A stretch of DNA of 64,000 bases from Hepsetus odoe (lineage: Eukaryota; Chordata; Actinopteri; Characiformes; Hepsetidae), in the NCBI GenBank assembly GCA_017165825.1, contig CM029379.1, forward strand, positions 19,394,970 to 19,458,969, in the 5' to 3' direction. The notes under the pieces are model-generated. The model made no database searches and was not told the DNA's origin. It saw only the letters and a list, made by a program, of their open reading frames with translations. The translations under genes were made by a program, and so were the position numbers. Shown one piece after another: positions 49,720-62,321 of the stretch; position 1 is the first letter of the stretch, and the number at the start of each line of letters is the position of its first letter.

Positions 49720-51304
49720 ACTTTATGCCAGACTGCAGCTGCTATTAAAAAGCATTAAGTTGAGCGCAAATGCTATCAGTGCACCTTAATTGTGACTAGA
49801 CTATGACGCCCATCTTGCCACAAGTGTGTGTAAAAGGCAGAGCGCAGATATGTGAAGTGAATGGAAGTTCTTGCATTTAGGCTCACTTCCACACAGGATG
49901 TTAAGGACCAAATCAAAAAAAAAAAAAAAAAAGAAGCAAATCAATTGTCAAACTGGACGTGACGGCGTGTTGAGTGTTCTTCATGCTTATTATGATAATG
50001 ACACAATCGCACTCGTCTCGGAAAAGGCAAATAAGTCTGACATTCTCCTGAAGAAATCGTTTCCACCGCAGTAATGCGCTCTTATTCGAGGGCCCGATGT
50101 GTTGCCTCTCACCACGGGTGGTCTCCTCCAGTCGACCTAAATCTATTAAATAGTTCATAACACCAAGACGCTGTTGTGATAACTGCCGAGCAGTGCTCAC
50201 CTCTCGCCTCTGCAAAATGCCACGGAGCTCCGTAATGGCTTTATGTAATGCTGTGCACTTACCAAGATTATTGCACTGAAGTAATGCAATTGGGGGTAAA
50301 AGTGTAATGAGACACGTGTCAGTATATTTTGTTCCAGAGGCATCAATCGATCTGAATCTGCATGCTTCGACTTGGAACCAGGGATTACAAAAGACTGGCT
50401 TCAAACTAAAGAATGACACCACAAAGAAGACATTTGTGGGTTCAGAAAGAGTCTTTCAGTGGAGCCATTCTTGAAGAACATCCTCAGAGTGTCGCTTCTG
50501 CTCAAGCTGAATGCAAAAACCATCTGGAAAGCTTCCTTTAGAAGTGTTTCTTTCACGATCCAAGTTGCAGAAGTCCGAATTCTGTACTACTCATAACTGC
50601 CGAGAGGGATATCAGTTTAGTAATGCGAGCATATCAGTTTACTAATATGTAAATGTTCTGTTTGCTAGGCTGTGGCGCCTTGGAGAATGGAAACAGAGTG
50701 TCTGGCATCTACAACTATCCCCTTCTGGAGAGCTGTTACTTGCTACCCATCTGCTCTTTTAAGTGATTTTCATTTCCAATGGCAGTACAGTCACCCTGAC
50801 TCAGGCATCATTAATCACGTCCATTCAAATGTTTTATTTTTGTGTTTTTTTTTTTCTTATTTGCTAGGTTTAGAAAGCACAGTTGGGTACGAAGACAATC
50901 TGTGCACATTTGAGAAGATGTTAAAACGAGGGAAAGAGATACTTTCGATGGGCGACAAAAACTGCAGTGTGAATAATGCAACCGCTGATGCTCTCCTAAT
51001 GAAGTTCTTATGCAAGAGTTCCTGAGAACTCTTGCCACATAACAGGTCAGACAAAAATATGGCGCACTATTAGGCCATGTGATCGTGAATTCATTGAGGA
51101 AAGTGAAGGGTAATACAAGATTCAACATGCGTTTTTTTTTTTTTATTAACCAGGATACACCGGACTGCACTGTTACCTATGGCAACAGGAGTTATGCATA
51201 AAAATAAAGTTCACGGATTCCTGAAGATGGAAGTGTGAAAAGCTTATATCATATGGCTGGGCCTTCTTAATTTATGGTTTGGTCTGTGATAAACATAATT
51301 AGAG

Positions 51305-51442
51305 CAGTGTTTCCCAGTCCTGGTTGTGGAGGCCCTGCACAATTTAGAGCTTCCCTGCTTTAACACTCCCACACCCTCAACAAGGGGTTGTTAATGAGGT
51401 GTGTTGGGACGTGGGCCTCCAGGAGCAGAAGTGGAAACACTG
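51305..51442. mobile_element. hAT-like MITE
   Basis: A 138-bp element with inverted ends CAGTGTTTCC (left) and GGAAACACTG (right), extending inward through GTCCTGG/GGAGGCC. It is flanked by AATTAGAG and AAATGGAG, which agree at 6 of 8 positions, compatible with an old 8-bp target duplication. Confidence 0.7.
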
Positions 51443-51708
51443 AAATGGAGTCCGCTGGTCCGTGATGCTCCTGAGTGGCACAGTGTTGACCTCAGTGTTG
51501 GGAGATCACCGGCTCCTGGCAGTGCCACAGCTACCTGTTGATGTTCACCTGATCCGGTTCTCTTTGGGTTCCTGAGCACTCAGTGTGGGTGTCTGTTAGC
51601 TAACAGAGCAGAATTGGCAGCTTTCTGCTCCAAACAGGTTGTAGTGTTTAATGGTACATGGCAGCAGTTTTAAATAATGATGGTGCTTCATGTGCCTTGG
51701 AAGCAATA

Positions 51709-53141
51709 CACACTGTGTGCACAATTATTAGGCAAGTGAGTATTTTGAGAATTCCTTTTAATCTAGAACAAATCCAGCGCTATCGGTCGATTCGCAATGT
51801 TAATAATCCTGAAACCTGAATGCTTTACAAAGGAAATGCGAGTGTGAACATTCTCAGGGAACACATAGTACATGGGCTCAATTAGGCAACTGTTAGTGTG
51901 CAGAATCATTACATCACTAAATGAAAAATGTTCCCATTTCACTTGTTTACTTTCATCTGTTAAAGTGAGAATAATGAACAAACATTTACAAATGAACATT
52001 TCTGACATTTCAAAAAGATCAGTGACCGATATAGCCACCCTTCTTTTCAGTAATCATCATAATCTTTCCATTCATCAAGTCTCTCAGTTTCTTGATCTGC
52101 TGATGATCAACGTTTTGTGCAGCAGCAGCCACAGCTGCTCCCAGACAGTGTTCAGAGAGGTGGACTGTTTTACTCCCCCATAAATCTCCCTTTTAAGAAG
52201 TTTCACAAGTTCTCAGTAGGGTTTAGTTCAGGTGAGGAAGGGCACTATGTCATTATTCTTTCATCTTTAAGGCCTTTACTGGTGAGACATGCAGTGGAGA
52301 ACTTCTATGAATGTGATGGGACGTTGTCCTGCATAAATAAAATCATGGTCTTCTTGAAAGATGCAGACATGTTCCTGAACCACTGCTTGAAGAAAGTGTC
52401 TGCTAAAAACTGGCAGTAGGGAGTCTGGGAGTTGATGCTGAGTCCATCTTCAACCTGAAAAGGTCCAACTAGCTCATCTTTAATAATACCAGCCCATACC
52501 AGTAGCCCATCTCCAGCTCGGTGGCGTCTGAGTGGAAGTGGAGCTCCGGGCCCGTTACTGATCCAGCCACGGGCCCGTCCATCTGCTCCGTCAAGGGTCG
52601 CTCTTTTCTCATCAGTCCATAAAACCAAAACAGAACTGAAGAATCTGCCTTGAGATATTTCTTGGCCCATTCTTAACATTTCAACGTCTGTGTCTTGTTC
52701 AGTGGTGGTCTGGTTTCACTCTTCCTTACCTTGTTCATGTCTCTGAGCACCTTGTACTTCTGGACACTCCAGGTAGATTCAATTCTGGAATTTGACCGCA
52801 CTGGAGGATCATGGCTTCCTGGTAGCTTCACGTTTGATTCTTCTCAAATCCTCATCAGTTAATTTGCATCTTTTCTTCTTGCGACCCTGCTGACTATTTG
52901 CAACACATCGTTTGATGGTTCTGTGATCACGCCTCAATATCTTGGCAATTTCAAGAGCGCTGCATCCCTCTGAAAGACTTTTGATCTCCTTTGGCCACGT
53001 CCTGCCTCATTGCACAAATACACATCACCTGACCTGCTTAAATCCAATCAGCATTCAAGCATATACAGCTTGAAGTTGGAATACATACACATTAAAATGA
53101 TGAAGTACACTCGCTTGTCTAGTAAATGTGCACACAGTGCA
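51709..53141 (-). mobile_element. Decayed mariner/Tc1 transposon with recognisable ends
   Basis: About 1.43 kb bounded by TA dinucleotides. The left end CACTGTGTGCACAATTATTA and the right end (minus strand) CACTGTGTGCACATTTACTA are terminal inverted repeats. The interior encodes on the minus strand an N-terminal helix-turn-helix region (about 52,980-52,700) and a DDE-type core with VLWTDEKRATLDG and MQDNVPSHS (see the pseudogene entry). Multiple stops and frameshifts; it is a fossil. Confidence 0.85.
52060..52980 (-). pseudogene. mariner/Tc1 transposase pseudogene
   Basis: The longest open segment (52,305-52,679) carries two of the three catalytic-type acidic positions: the Asp of WTDEK and the Asp of QDN. 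The N-terminal DNA-binding part lies in other frames upstream. The C-terminal part towards 52,060 is also frame-shifted relative to the core. No intact protein can be made. Confidence 0.8.
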
Positions 53142-54875
53142 TACACTAGCTTTCACCCTCTAAATTTGGCAGCATCGTGTCCAAGTGTGAGATTGCGAAG
53201 GGGAGGGTAATTGATTAATTTGGTGAAAAAATGGTTAAAATACAAACCAACATATGCAGCTAAATTTATTTGAATATGTTTAAATGTAAAACTAAGAAAA
53301 TGAATCATTTTATTTATTGGAGCTACTTAAGCTTGAGGCTTCAATCTGAAGTTGAGCTGAATCTCTGTTTTCAGAAGTAACACCGACCAAATGCAATTTC
53401 ACCAGAGATGCCACTTTGTCATAAGTGACTCTGAATGGTTTTGGATGATCTTGAGCCACGGCTCAAGGAGTCGTACGTTTAGATCAGGTGAATATCTTTT
53501 TTTTTTTTCTTCCTTTGGTGCACAGCTATGTATGTCTTGCAAGAAGAAATGCAGGGCGAAGAATTTTTGGAGCTCGATCAGCAGAGGAGAAATCAAGAAG
53601 CACCCCCCACCCACCAACCCACCCACACATCATATTCCTGCAACATGTCCCACATTACAATTTCCCTTGAGGCACCGGAGGAAGGCTCATCTCCATCAAA
53701 CCCAGGGAACAATGAAGCTTCTAAGAAACCGCAAAAAAGGATTGGGCGAGCTACCATCAGTGAAACCTCGGCCGGAAACACGACTCACTATAAATACGAG
53801 GCACTCGCTGCCAAGTTTTTTTTTTTTTTTTTTTCCTCCCTTCTCCATCTCTCCTTCCAATCCTTAGCCATCTCTGTCTTTTTCCACACAGGGTTACATA
53901 CCAGTGCTAGAAAAGCGGTTAAGAAAGAGAGAAAAAGAAGCGGAAGCGTGGTTCTTTTGAAGGAGCAGCCTCTGTCACTCCCTCCTCTATCTCTACAGTG
54001 TGGGAGAAGGGTTAGGGAAGCCCAATGCAGTGCTGAAGCCCCATTCGCAGAGCTGCAGATTTCCCTTGTGTTCCAGAAATACACCCCGCTCGCCCACTCT
54101 TGTACCCGGACGCCCGTCTTCGCCTCTCAGGCTGGGAGGGGCTGAGCTCCTCTTCCTGATCGTGACTGCGGAAGGCTAAAGCACTTTCCTGGCCTGCACC
54201 GCCAGACCTCCTGACTGCCTGAGCTGCACACCCAACAACCTGAAGCATCACTGCTCTGATCCCCAATCCGTTGGGCCAAACGTGGCCCGGCTTCAGTTAC
54301 CTGTGGTTACCTAACCACCACAAACCCAGCGCTCTCCATCCCGGCACGAAACGAGAGTTTAATTTATACAGTGGCGAGGGGCTGCAGCTGGTGCATGAGA
54401 GATTCAACATGATGATGAGTTCTTTATGAGGACAGGGCTAACTTATTCCTCTCTCAATCTACGCTGCCAATAAAGACGTGGATGCAAACGGCGCTTGCTT
54501 ATTCAAAAGCGGCTCGTTCACACCGATGTCTGTCTCCTCCTATTGATGCCGTTCAGCGCCTCACAATGCTGAGCATAGCAGACCTCATAACTATTGGCCC
54601 TATGAAGGTAATTCAATAAAACCCTTTGAGCGAATTCATCACCTTTTCTCGAGCTCAACCGCAGTGTGAAAAGGGACGAGCCTATTCAAACAAACAGATC
54701 GCTGCTTTTCTAAGGAAACCAATGAAGAATGTAGCGCCTCTCTCTCTCTCTCTCCTCACTAACACAAGTAACTATGGTAACGGGCCCTCTGCATGGCACT
54801 GCTTCCACATGCTCTCCAGAAATAAAACTGTTGGGCTAAGAGTGTGCAGGTAAAGACAAAAGATCCTGGGCGAGC

Positions 54876-54885
54876 CTATATATAG
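54876..54885. promoter_or_regulatory. MEF2 consensus site
   Basis: CTATATATAG, a perfect palindromic match to the MEF2 consensus YTA(A/T)4TAR. Confidence 0.45.
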
Positions 54886-55906
54886 CCACGGGTTTATATA
54901 ATATTCACCCGGGCTAGCGCGAGCGGAGGGAGGCTGGGTGATGGAACGGGTGGCACTCGGGCACAGGGGCCACTGACATTCCGGGGGAGAAAGGGTTGGA
55001 GGGCGCTGGGCTCAGAGCTGACAGAGGGAGAGCCGATTCGGGAGGTCACGCCGAAGACGACTCCTGCAGGAGATGCGAGGCAGAGGAGAGGGAGGGAGGG
55101 AGGGAAGGTCACAGAAACTGAACAGTAGGAGGAGAAGGGAGAAAAGACAGCAAGAATAAACGAGAAGCACACCAGTAGGAAAGCAAACAAACGGCATGTT
55201 GGTCATGATGAGCTTATAGACGAGAGGTAGGTGCACTGGTCTGGCCCGCTAACACGTATCTGTCGATTGGGAACTCTCATGGGACATCCGCTACGAGCCC
55301 GAGGCGGCAAGAGGAGGGGGGCGGCGAGCGTCACCGCACCACCTGTTACATCACCTACTGACTCGTTGAGGTAACAAGTGTTTATGAGCGAGAGAAAAAC
55401 ATTTTGCTGGGGAAAAACAAAAGGGCTGAGCTTTAGCCACGAGGCTAGTTTTACACACGAACCCAGTCGCAACGTCAAAGCACAACAATGTGGGAGGACC
55501 GCTGAAGGCCTGATAGCTGCCTGGCAAATACGTCAACATTCCCCTTTGTGAAAAAAGCACTGCTGGACTAATAGATGTTAAAGCGAGCGGGAAAATAACA
55601 ACAAATAAAAAGCCTGCTGTATTATCATTATCTCTGCTGGAGTAATGAAACCCTGATGTCGGACGCTACGACGGTGGGAAAACCTTGGTGATACTTCATC
55701 AAATCAATTCTCACTCCTCCTCTAAGCGTAACGAAAGAGCTCCATCTAGCCCATGCATGTGGACATGACTTCCCTGAGCGGTGACGGGCTGCTGGAGCGG
55801 CACCTGGCTCGCGATCTCTCAAAAGTTAGACTCATTGATGGAGAGCTTTGAGCAGGTAATGCATTAATTGCTCCATTAGGGGGGAGGAGATCGCTCCCCA
55901 ATGCCG

Positions 55907-56101
55907 TGACTCATACAGACATGGCCCAACTGCTCTGATCAAAAGAAGTGCATACAGGCTCAGGATCTCATCAATGCGCAAATGGAGCCCCTCTGACTCA
56001 TCTATTTATGCCTGTGCGTTAGATCCCACTAATGCTGTTTTGGCTATTATCCCATTGCTCAGTGAGAAAGGGTCTTTGGAAGGGGAGAGCGATTGCGCAA
56101 T
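55907..56101. promoter_or_regulatory. Cluster of bZIP consensus sites (2 AP-1, 1 C/EBP)
   Basis: TGACTCA at 55,907-55,913 and 55,994-56,000, and the palindrome ATTGCGCAAT at 56,092-56,101, all within 195 bp. A MEF2-like CTATTTATG follows the second AP-1 site. Site matches are exact; enhancer activity is inferred. Confidence 0.45.
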
Positions 56102-56624
56102 GAGCGCTTTAGTCACACCAATCAGCCACATTCTACAAAAGCCCGAGATGCGCATTTCAAATGGGGGCTTGCTGCGAGGGGATGCGGGTTTCTGTGTGAA
56201 GGAGCGAGGGGATGTGAACGGTTAGCTCATGTCTTATTGCTCCCATGACACCTTCCACAGTCATTCCACGCAAAGGTCAAGCATTTCATCGATCAGCCTA
56301 ACGCTCGATCACGACACCTCCAAGGATGCAAGTGTGAACCACAGGTGATGTCCCTACCTCTAGTTGATGCAGAAGTTCTGGCTACTGTATAAGAACACCC
56401 CCAGGAGATAATCTGAAATAGTTGGATGGCATAATGGTACAAGCTTGTAATGACCGATCGGGACGACGGGACAAATGAGGTAGACCGTTACGACTCAAAT
56501 TTAACAATGCAGCGTACAGTGTTGTGCCCAAGTCCATATTCGTTAAATAGAAAGTCAAGGAGCACAGAGAGTACGCCGTTATTTCGCTGTTTAAAAGCTG
56601 CAGCGGAGCTGCCAGAGAGCAGGC

Positions 56625-56634
56625 CTATTTATAG
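56625..56634. promoter_or_regulatory. MEF2 consensus site
   Basis: CTATTTATAG, a perfect MEF2 consensus. Confidence 0.4.
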
Positions 56635-56935
56635 CGCTGTAACCTTCCAGCACCAAGCTCTGCCTCTGCATCTCAAACTTGAGGCATAAAAGAGATGGTT
56701 CCTCACTCCCTCTGCGGTGCGGGCACGAGGGCACATGAACATCGCTGTCGTATGAAAGCAAAGAGAGAGAAGTGGAAAAGTTGACCTGAAAGTGATGCAT
56801 CTAGGAAAAGACAGGGACAATACGTGGAAGTATCCCCTTTCTCCACGCCGGCCTCCATGGGCAACTCTTTCTCCGTTCCCCACAACGGCTCTCCATGGAA
56901 ACCGTGTGCAACAGAAACAATGCACCTTGCCCAGT

Positions 56936-56943
56936 TGACGTCA
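56936..56943. promoter_or_regulatory. Palindromic CRE (TGACGTCA)
   Basis: The second full 8-bp CRE I found in the window, and not in a CpG island. It is about 10.8 kb upstream of the egr4 promoter and just past the mogs 3' end. Confidence 0.45.
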
Positions 56944-57384
56944 CCCACCGACCTTCGTCTGGCCATGCGGTGCGATAATGTCAGAGGACGGGCTCAGGCC
57001 GATAGATCCCCCAATATCAACTGTTTGCTGAGGTTTGTCGATAAATCTACCCTGAGTTAATGCGTAAATGAAGGGACATCACTGATAACATAGGACGTCT
57101 GCAAGTGCACGTATTTGGAATTGACACGGAGGCACTGATCAACTCTTGGTCGTCGAGCCCTTGCAGCAGTTTGAAAAACTCCTCCAATGCCATAGCGGTA
57201 TTATTATTTATTTGTGTCAATGTTACCATGTTCCTAACAGGAAACACTGTGACACCTGAAGGACATTTTTCAAAGAACTTGACAACCCTTGTTTGAAAAG
57301 CTGCTTCTGTAAGGTTGGGGATTTTTGGCACCCAATGCATGAACTCAATTAAACTGAAGAAAGACCTTGTAGGAACGGATTGAT

Positions 57385-57390
57385 TTATTC
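57385..57390 (-). terminator. mogs: Candidate polyadenylation signal of mogs
   Basis: AATAAA on the minus strand, about 380 nt after the mogs stop codon; the nearest canonical hexamer I found. A further one is at 57,207-57,212. Confidence 0.5.
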
Positions 57391-57766
57391 CTTTGAACAC
57401 GCCCAACTTCTGGAACAAAATGACTGCACTGTATAATCAGGGTTCGATTACATTGAGTTCTTTTGTCTGCACTTTCTGGAACGCATAACCCGTGGCACTT
57501 CACACCTGAGGATTGACTTGTCACTTTAGACTGACTTTCAAATGGAAATGTTTCTGCAATAGAACCTCTTTGTATAAAGTCTGATTTAGAAAAGTAGTCT
57601 CTTTGCTTCAGCGAGATCTTGTTCTCTGACACAGAGCGAGAGAAGAAAATTCTCTTTTCTGACATGTTATTCAAACACTCACTCAATCACAGATACGGTT
57701 TAATCGCAACAATTAATGGCACGTGCTTAGTGATTTGACATTAAGAACACTGGACTTGCAGACTGG

Positions 57767-60700
57767 TCAGTACTGTTCAGCCATTATGAGCACAGACAGA
57801 GCTGACCAGCCTGTAAACGGGTGGCTGCCCTGCCCCCTGCCTGTGCTGTCGTTGTATTGTTCCCAGATGTAGCCAGTTTCCTGGTACTGTTTGTAAACAT
57901 TATTGATGACATTAGTCCTGAGCTCTTGATAGAGGGCTACGGCTTCCTCTTGGTAAGGTCCCTCTAAGCTGCCATAATGGTGCAGTGCTCTTATTGCTAG
58001 GTAGTTGACGTTGATCCAAATAGCTCCACGCCAGTACGGGGCATCATGCTCCGTGTTGCGCTTCATATAGAGAGGATCCGAACGGGAAAGTGAACGTAGG
58101 CCGTAGGGTGTCCACAAGCGCTCAGTGTCCCGAATGTCTCGCAAGATGTGTTGCAGTTTTGGGGAGTCAGGGGTTAGTATATGAAGCAGGAACGGGAACA
58201 GGCTAACATAGCCGAGCGCATTCACAAACTGAAGCTTAGGGGCTTTGCGCACATAGCGCACAAGGCGTGCCACCGGGAACTGGTGCCTCGGCTGTCCAGG
58301 AGGCACAAAGACTTTCTCTTGTTGCAGCGACACAGCCTGGGTGTGGTTGCCATAGTCACAGAAGGCATGGTGCTGTTCAGACCAGTGTAGCTCACTCAGG
58401 AGGTTGTTGTCCATTAAGGCAAGATGTGTGCGCTTATACTCTTGATAGGGCTCCCCAAGCAGTCTGGCCACGCTTGCCATGATCCTTGATGCCAGCACCA
58501 TCCAGCAGTGCAAGTCGACATGCCTTTCATCTGCAGAAGGGTGTGAGGCACGTGGGTAATCATCCAGCCCTGATGTCAGGGTTTTGGGGTTGAGGAAAAG
58601 GTTCGTGTCCTTGTCTCTGCCTCGCCAACGGTAGGAGTTAGGCAAAGGACCAGTTTGTGTTGTGTTGTACCACTCAAACCACGTCTGTAGTCTAGGATAA
58701 AGCCTGCGGAGAAAAGGAAGAGTTTTCTGGGAAAGCAGTGCATCTGGCTTGTCCTCCAGTTGCTTCACAAGCTCCTCCAGGACAAGGAAGAGTGTAGGGG
58801 GGTTGGCGTTCTCATTGCGTTGCACCACAAATTCAGACGGGACCTTGCTGAGTGCCTCATCACCCAAAATCTGTTCACGTGGTATCCAACCTTCCACATT
58901 GATCAGGTCCAGCCAGTGCGCTACAGCCTCACGTGTAACTTGCGGGTCCCACTTGTTGAGGAGGAGTTGGTGGAAGCCTTCGTCCCATAGAAAGCCCCTT
59001 GGGAAAAAGGAGCGGGAGGGCACTGCAGTGAACAAAGTGGCCTCAGGGTAAAGCAAGGGGTGCTCATTATAAATGGACTGCACTACAGACTGCCCAAAAA
59101 AGTACCCCATGCCACCAAGCATATTACTTAAAGAAGACTTGCTGAACTTCACTTGTGCTGGGGTAAACCCCTTAGCTTGAAGCCCAAAAGTCCTTTCAAA
59201 CTTTTCATCAAAAGCTGCCTTCCGTTTCTCCAGCTCCTCGGTTAGCACTGAGCCCACCAGTTGGTTGGGCCGGTCATGAAAGCTTCCGCTCTCAAACAAA
59301 ACTTCAATCTGGAAGGGGGTCTGGACAGTAACTTGGTGCACAAGAAAGTCACTCTCTACACGGTTATCCTTCTGCTGCTGCTGCTGGTGGGGAGGGGGCT
59401 TATAGGTATCAACAGCAATGTAAGGTCTTCTCTCACCGGAGGGTGGGTGGAAAACAAACCTGCGACTTAGGCTGTTCTTCACAATGTCTGTCAGTTTGTC
59501 CAAACCAGGGCTTAGCGTCTGCAAGTAATTGTAGCTGGAAAAAAAGAAAATCATACCATTGGTTCATGGTCCATTTTCACAGTCTACTAATTTTGCTTAT
59601 CAGCATCTCATCCAAGGCTCATCCATTTCATTTTATTCTCATTCTTGTTTTGACTTTGTACAAAACATTGTTCAAAATAGTTTCATGAGTGTGTTTTACA
59701 TATTTCAGACATTTCATTTCAGCAGTGCAGTCAGTTGAAGTACCTGGCATATTTGCCACTTGCAGCCCCCCCAGCAGTGGGTTTGCGGAAAGTGATCTTG
59801 AAGTTTCCAAGTTCTTCTGATGTTCCTGTTACAGAGCTTATGCGACTCCTCTCCTCCACATGAGCCTGCAGAGAGCCCTGAGTATCCGCTGCTACGTAGA
59901 ACATCAGTGAGATAACCGGTGCCTGGGGGGCAGAACTCTGGGAGGAGCAAGGGGAAGCATGATGATAACAAATGCATGAAAAGTACTCAAATGCCAGATT
60001 GCATAGCTTGATAATCACTCATTATTTAGTTTGGATTTAAATGCTGTAAAAAGGTGATCAAAACACAAAGTGCATAGATGCAACCGCTTCAGGTAAATTG
60101 TAAATGAAAGCAGAAATGTTCTCCAGTTCCCGCTTACGTGCTGCTTCGCTGTGATCCTCCATGTCCAATCCCCACCATGTTCACCTCCCATTCGTTTTAC
60201 GAATTCTGTCGTGAGGGTGAAATCACTGTCATGGATCTCCTGAACACCAAAGTTGAGCCCATCGTGCATAAGCCAACCATAGCCCTGCAAGCGATCTCCC
60301 TGTTCACACGTGTGCCTGAGGTTCAAGTCTACTTCCGAGAACTGACGCATCCACATTAAGCCTGAGGAGCGAGTGAGAGTAATACATCAACGCTGGATAG
60401 GTGAAACAAGAACCGCTATACGCATCAATTCTGAGAGCATTTTGAGTTAAAGCCATACCTGTGACAACAGATCTTGGACTCCTCGTTTTCATGCCAAAGT
60501 ACACTTGGGGTCGGTAGGAGCCCCAAAACCTCTCTGGGGACACAGCAGCACTGGTGCTGTTAGAATCTAAGACTTTCGGTGACGGATGAAGGGTCACTAC
60601 TCTCTTAGCCAAGGCCGAGCGCATGTACAGGGCATAAAAGAACCAGACGAGACTGAAAATACACAGCCCGATGGATATATTGATGAAAACCTTGCCAAGG

Positions 60701-60807
60701 TCGGTCTTCTTTTTCTTTTCCTTTCGGCCTGGAATAGGGGGCTTCTCCTCCTTCCGTGTGTGAGGCACTCCATCACTCGTCACATTCCTCTTTCTCTGCC
60801 TTCCCAT
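57767..60807 (-). CDS. mogs: Mannosyl-oligosaccharide glucosidase (ER alpha-glucosidase I), complete, 4 coding exons
   Basis: The enzyme trims the outermost alpha-1,2-linked glucose from Glc3Man9GlcNAc2 on new glycoproteins in the ER, the first step of N-glycan processing (GH63). Coding exons are 60,459-60,807, 60,138-60,361, 59,744-59,937 and 57,767-59,534; all introns are GT-AG and phases agree, giving 844 aa (human about 837). Residues 1-39 are cytosolic and basic (KEKKKK), and 40-61 form the signal-anchor helix of a type II membrane protein. Next come the N-terminal domain with FWGSYRPQVYFGMKTRSP and LRHTCEQGD, and the catalytic barrel with FFPRGFLWDEGFHQL (432-446), GLDDYPRASHP (578-588), YWRGAIWINVNYLA (756-769) and WEQYND (813-818). 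Asp580 and Glu814 sit in the motifs where GH63 acid and base residues are expected; that assignment is inference. A short poly-Gln at about 306-310 is extra relative to human. The frame is open throughout. Confidence 0.95.
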
Positions 60808-61009
60808 CCTTCCCCAGAAGTGACCTGTCTGAGATAAAATGATAAAAAACTGGTTAATGTTTTTGCAACTGCAATATCCTAGCACTGATGGCGCAACAGG
60901 GGAAAGCAACTCTATTATGGGATTTGTGACCATTCTTTTTACTTTTCAATCAGATTGAAAGAATAAGAACATTTGCAATAAATGTAAATCTTCTCAACTC
61001 CCTTGCTGT

Positions 61010-61025
61010 CCACTAGGGGGCGCTG
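61010..61025 (+). promoter_or_regulatory. CTCF consensus motif
   Basis: CCACTAGGGGGCGCTG is an essentially perfect match to the core CTCF motif. It is single-copy here and not within a repeat. Confidence 0.7.
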
Positions 61026-61330
61026 AATGAATTAGTCAGTTTATTAGGAGTCACTTATCACAGGTATTGGTAAACACCTGTCTAACTCGTATGACCAGTT
61101 GTGCAACCAGAAGGGAGCAGACGCTCCATTACTTTCTTACTTGATCTGCAGTCTTCATGAATGGTGCCCTGTTTCTGGCCATTAATAATGTGATGGCTTT
61201 ATGTTTTTATGGACAAAAGGAAAATATATGAATGCACATCTTTTCAAACAGTCCACTTGACCAGAGTGCCAAACCCTGGGCCTCCTCATCTCTGCACATT
61301 AATGTCCTCTATGCTACCAGCACACCTAAG

Positions 61331-61377
61331 CCAATAAATCAATCAAGTATAATTCTCATACTTGATTGATTTATTGG
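61331..61377. repeat. Perfect 20-bp inverted repeat with 7-nt loop
   Basis: Arms 61,331-61,350 and 61,358-61,377 are exact reverse complements (CCAATAAATCAATCAAGTAT and its complement), separated by AATTCTC. Confidence 0.95.
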
Positions 61378-62321
61378 TTTCCTGAGCTGACATCCTTCAT
61401 TCACAAAAATGCTTTGTGTGCCATTTTAAGACGCCTGTACATTTGCAATGGTATAACATAGACACATCTTGCCATACTCCAGATATGGATTTATTTTGCT
61501 TGCAGCATGCACCCTACATAAAATAGATTGTCAGTAAAAAAGATCAGTGAAGACTGTCACTTTCATTTTGCCATATAAACGTTGTAGGGTTCCTTTACAG
61601 CATATAAAAAGGCACACTTGTGCTTTAGAAGGGTTTTATTGAGCTTCATACTGTCACTTTTTGTATGAAGGAAGTGTCATTAATCCATTGACTGTGTTGA
61701 GCCAGGCTGATCCTCTAATCATCACAGGAAACCAAGAGTACTGTTTGAACACCGGTGCCTGTTTTAACAGTAAGAGGGCTGACCTAGGATCAGTTTTTTG
61801 GGGGGATGTGAGCGTTAGAAATACCCACAAATCTGATTTGGGATCAGTGACATGCTGGACCCCAGGACTGACACAGGTAGAGAAATTTCTAGCCAGAGAA
61901 GACGCTAATGTGAGTGGACAGGTGGACTTCCTTCCCTGTCCGGTCCATTATTCTGGCTGAGCTCCATAAAGCGAGTGAGATCAGGTTTAACGTGCAGAGC
62001 GACGTGCTAGCAGCTAAGCTAACGATAGTCTAACCGCACTTGATCAAAACTGAAAGCGACAAGTGTCTGAGAGTCGATGCAGCTTATAGGCAACATCTTT
62101 CTGTCAGATTTAATGATGAATATGAGGCACAATCTGTGATTTTATAGGCAACATATGCCGCTCAGCTAACGTTGCTACGCAGCTAGCAGCACATTTAAAA
62201 GCTAAAGCAGATAAAATAACGCCTGAATGTACATTTGTGCTCATTAGCGGCTATAAAATCACTTGCTACGATTTTTATGTGAAGGAAGCTGATTGAGTGC
62301 GCTCTCTGTGTGCGAGTTTAC

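Larger units (their letters stand above)
46260..57384. other. Intergenic region between egr4 promoter and mogs 3' end
   Basis: About 11 kb with no coding exon I can support. It holds SINEs (46.7, 47.4, 47.9, 48.4 kb), a hAT-like MITE (51.3 kb), a decayed mariner (51.7-53.1 kb), an RE1-like site (49.7 kb) and a group of bZIP and MEF2 consensus sites (54.9-56.9 kb). The stretches 48.6-51.3 and 53.2-57.3 kb are mostly unique sequence. Confidence 0.55.
60829..62321 (-). other. mogs: mogs intron in the 5' UTR
   Basis: The start-codon exon has an acceptor (TTTTATCTCAG) at 60,829, 21 nt upstream of the ATG, so a 5' UTR intron is likely. The stretch contains a CTCF motif and a perfect 20-bp inverted repeat; otherwise it is unique AT-rich DNA. 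Confidence 0.55.
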
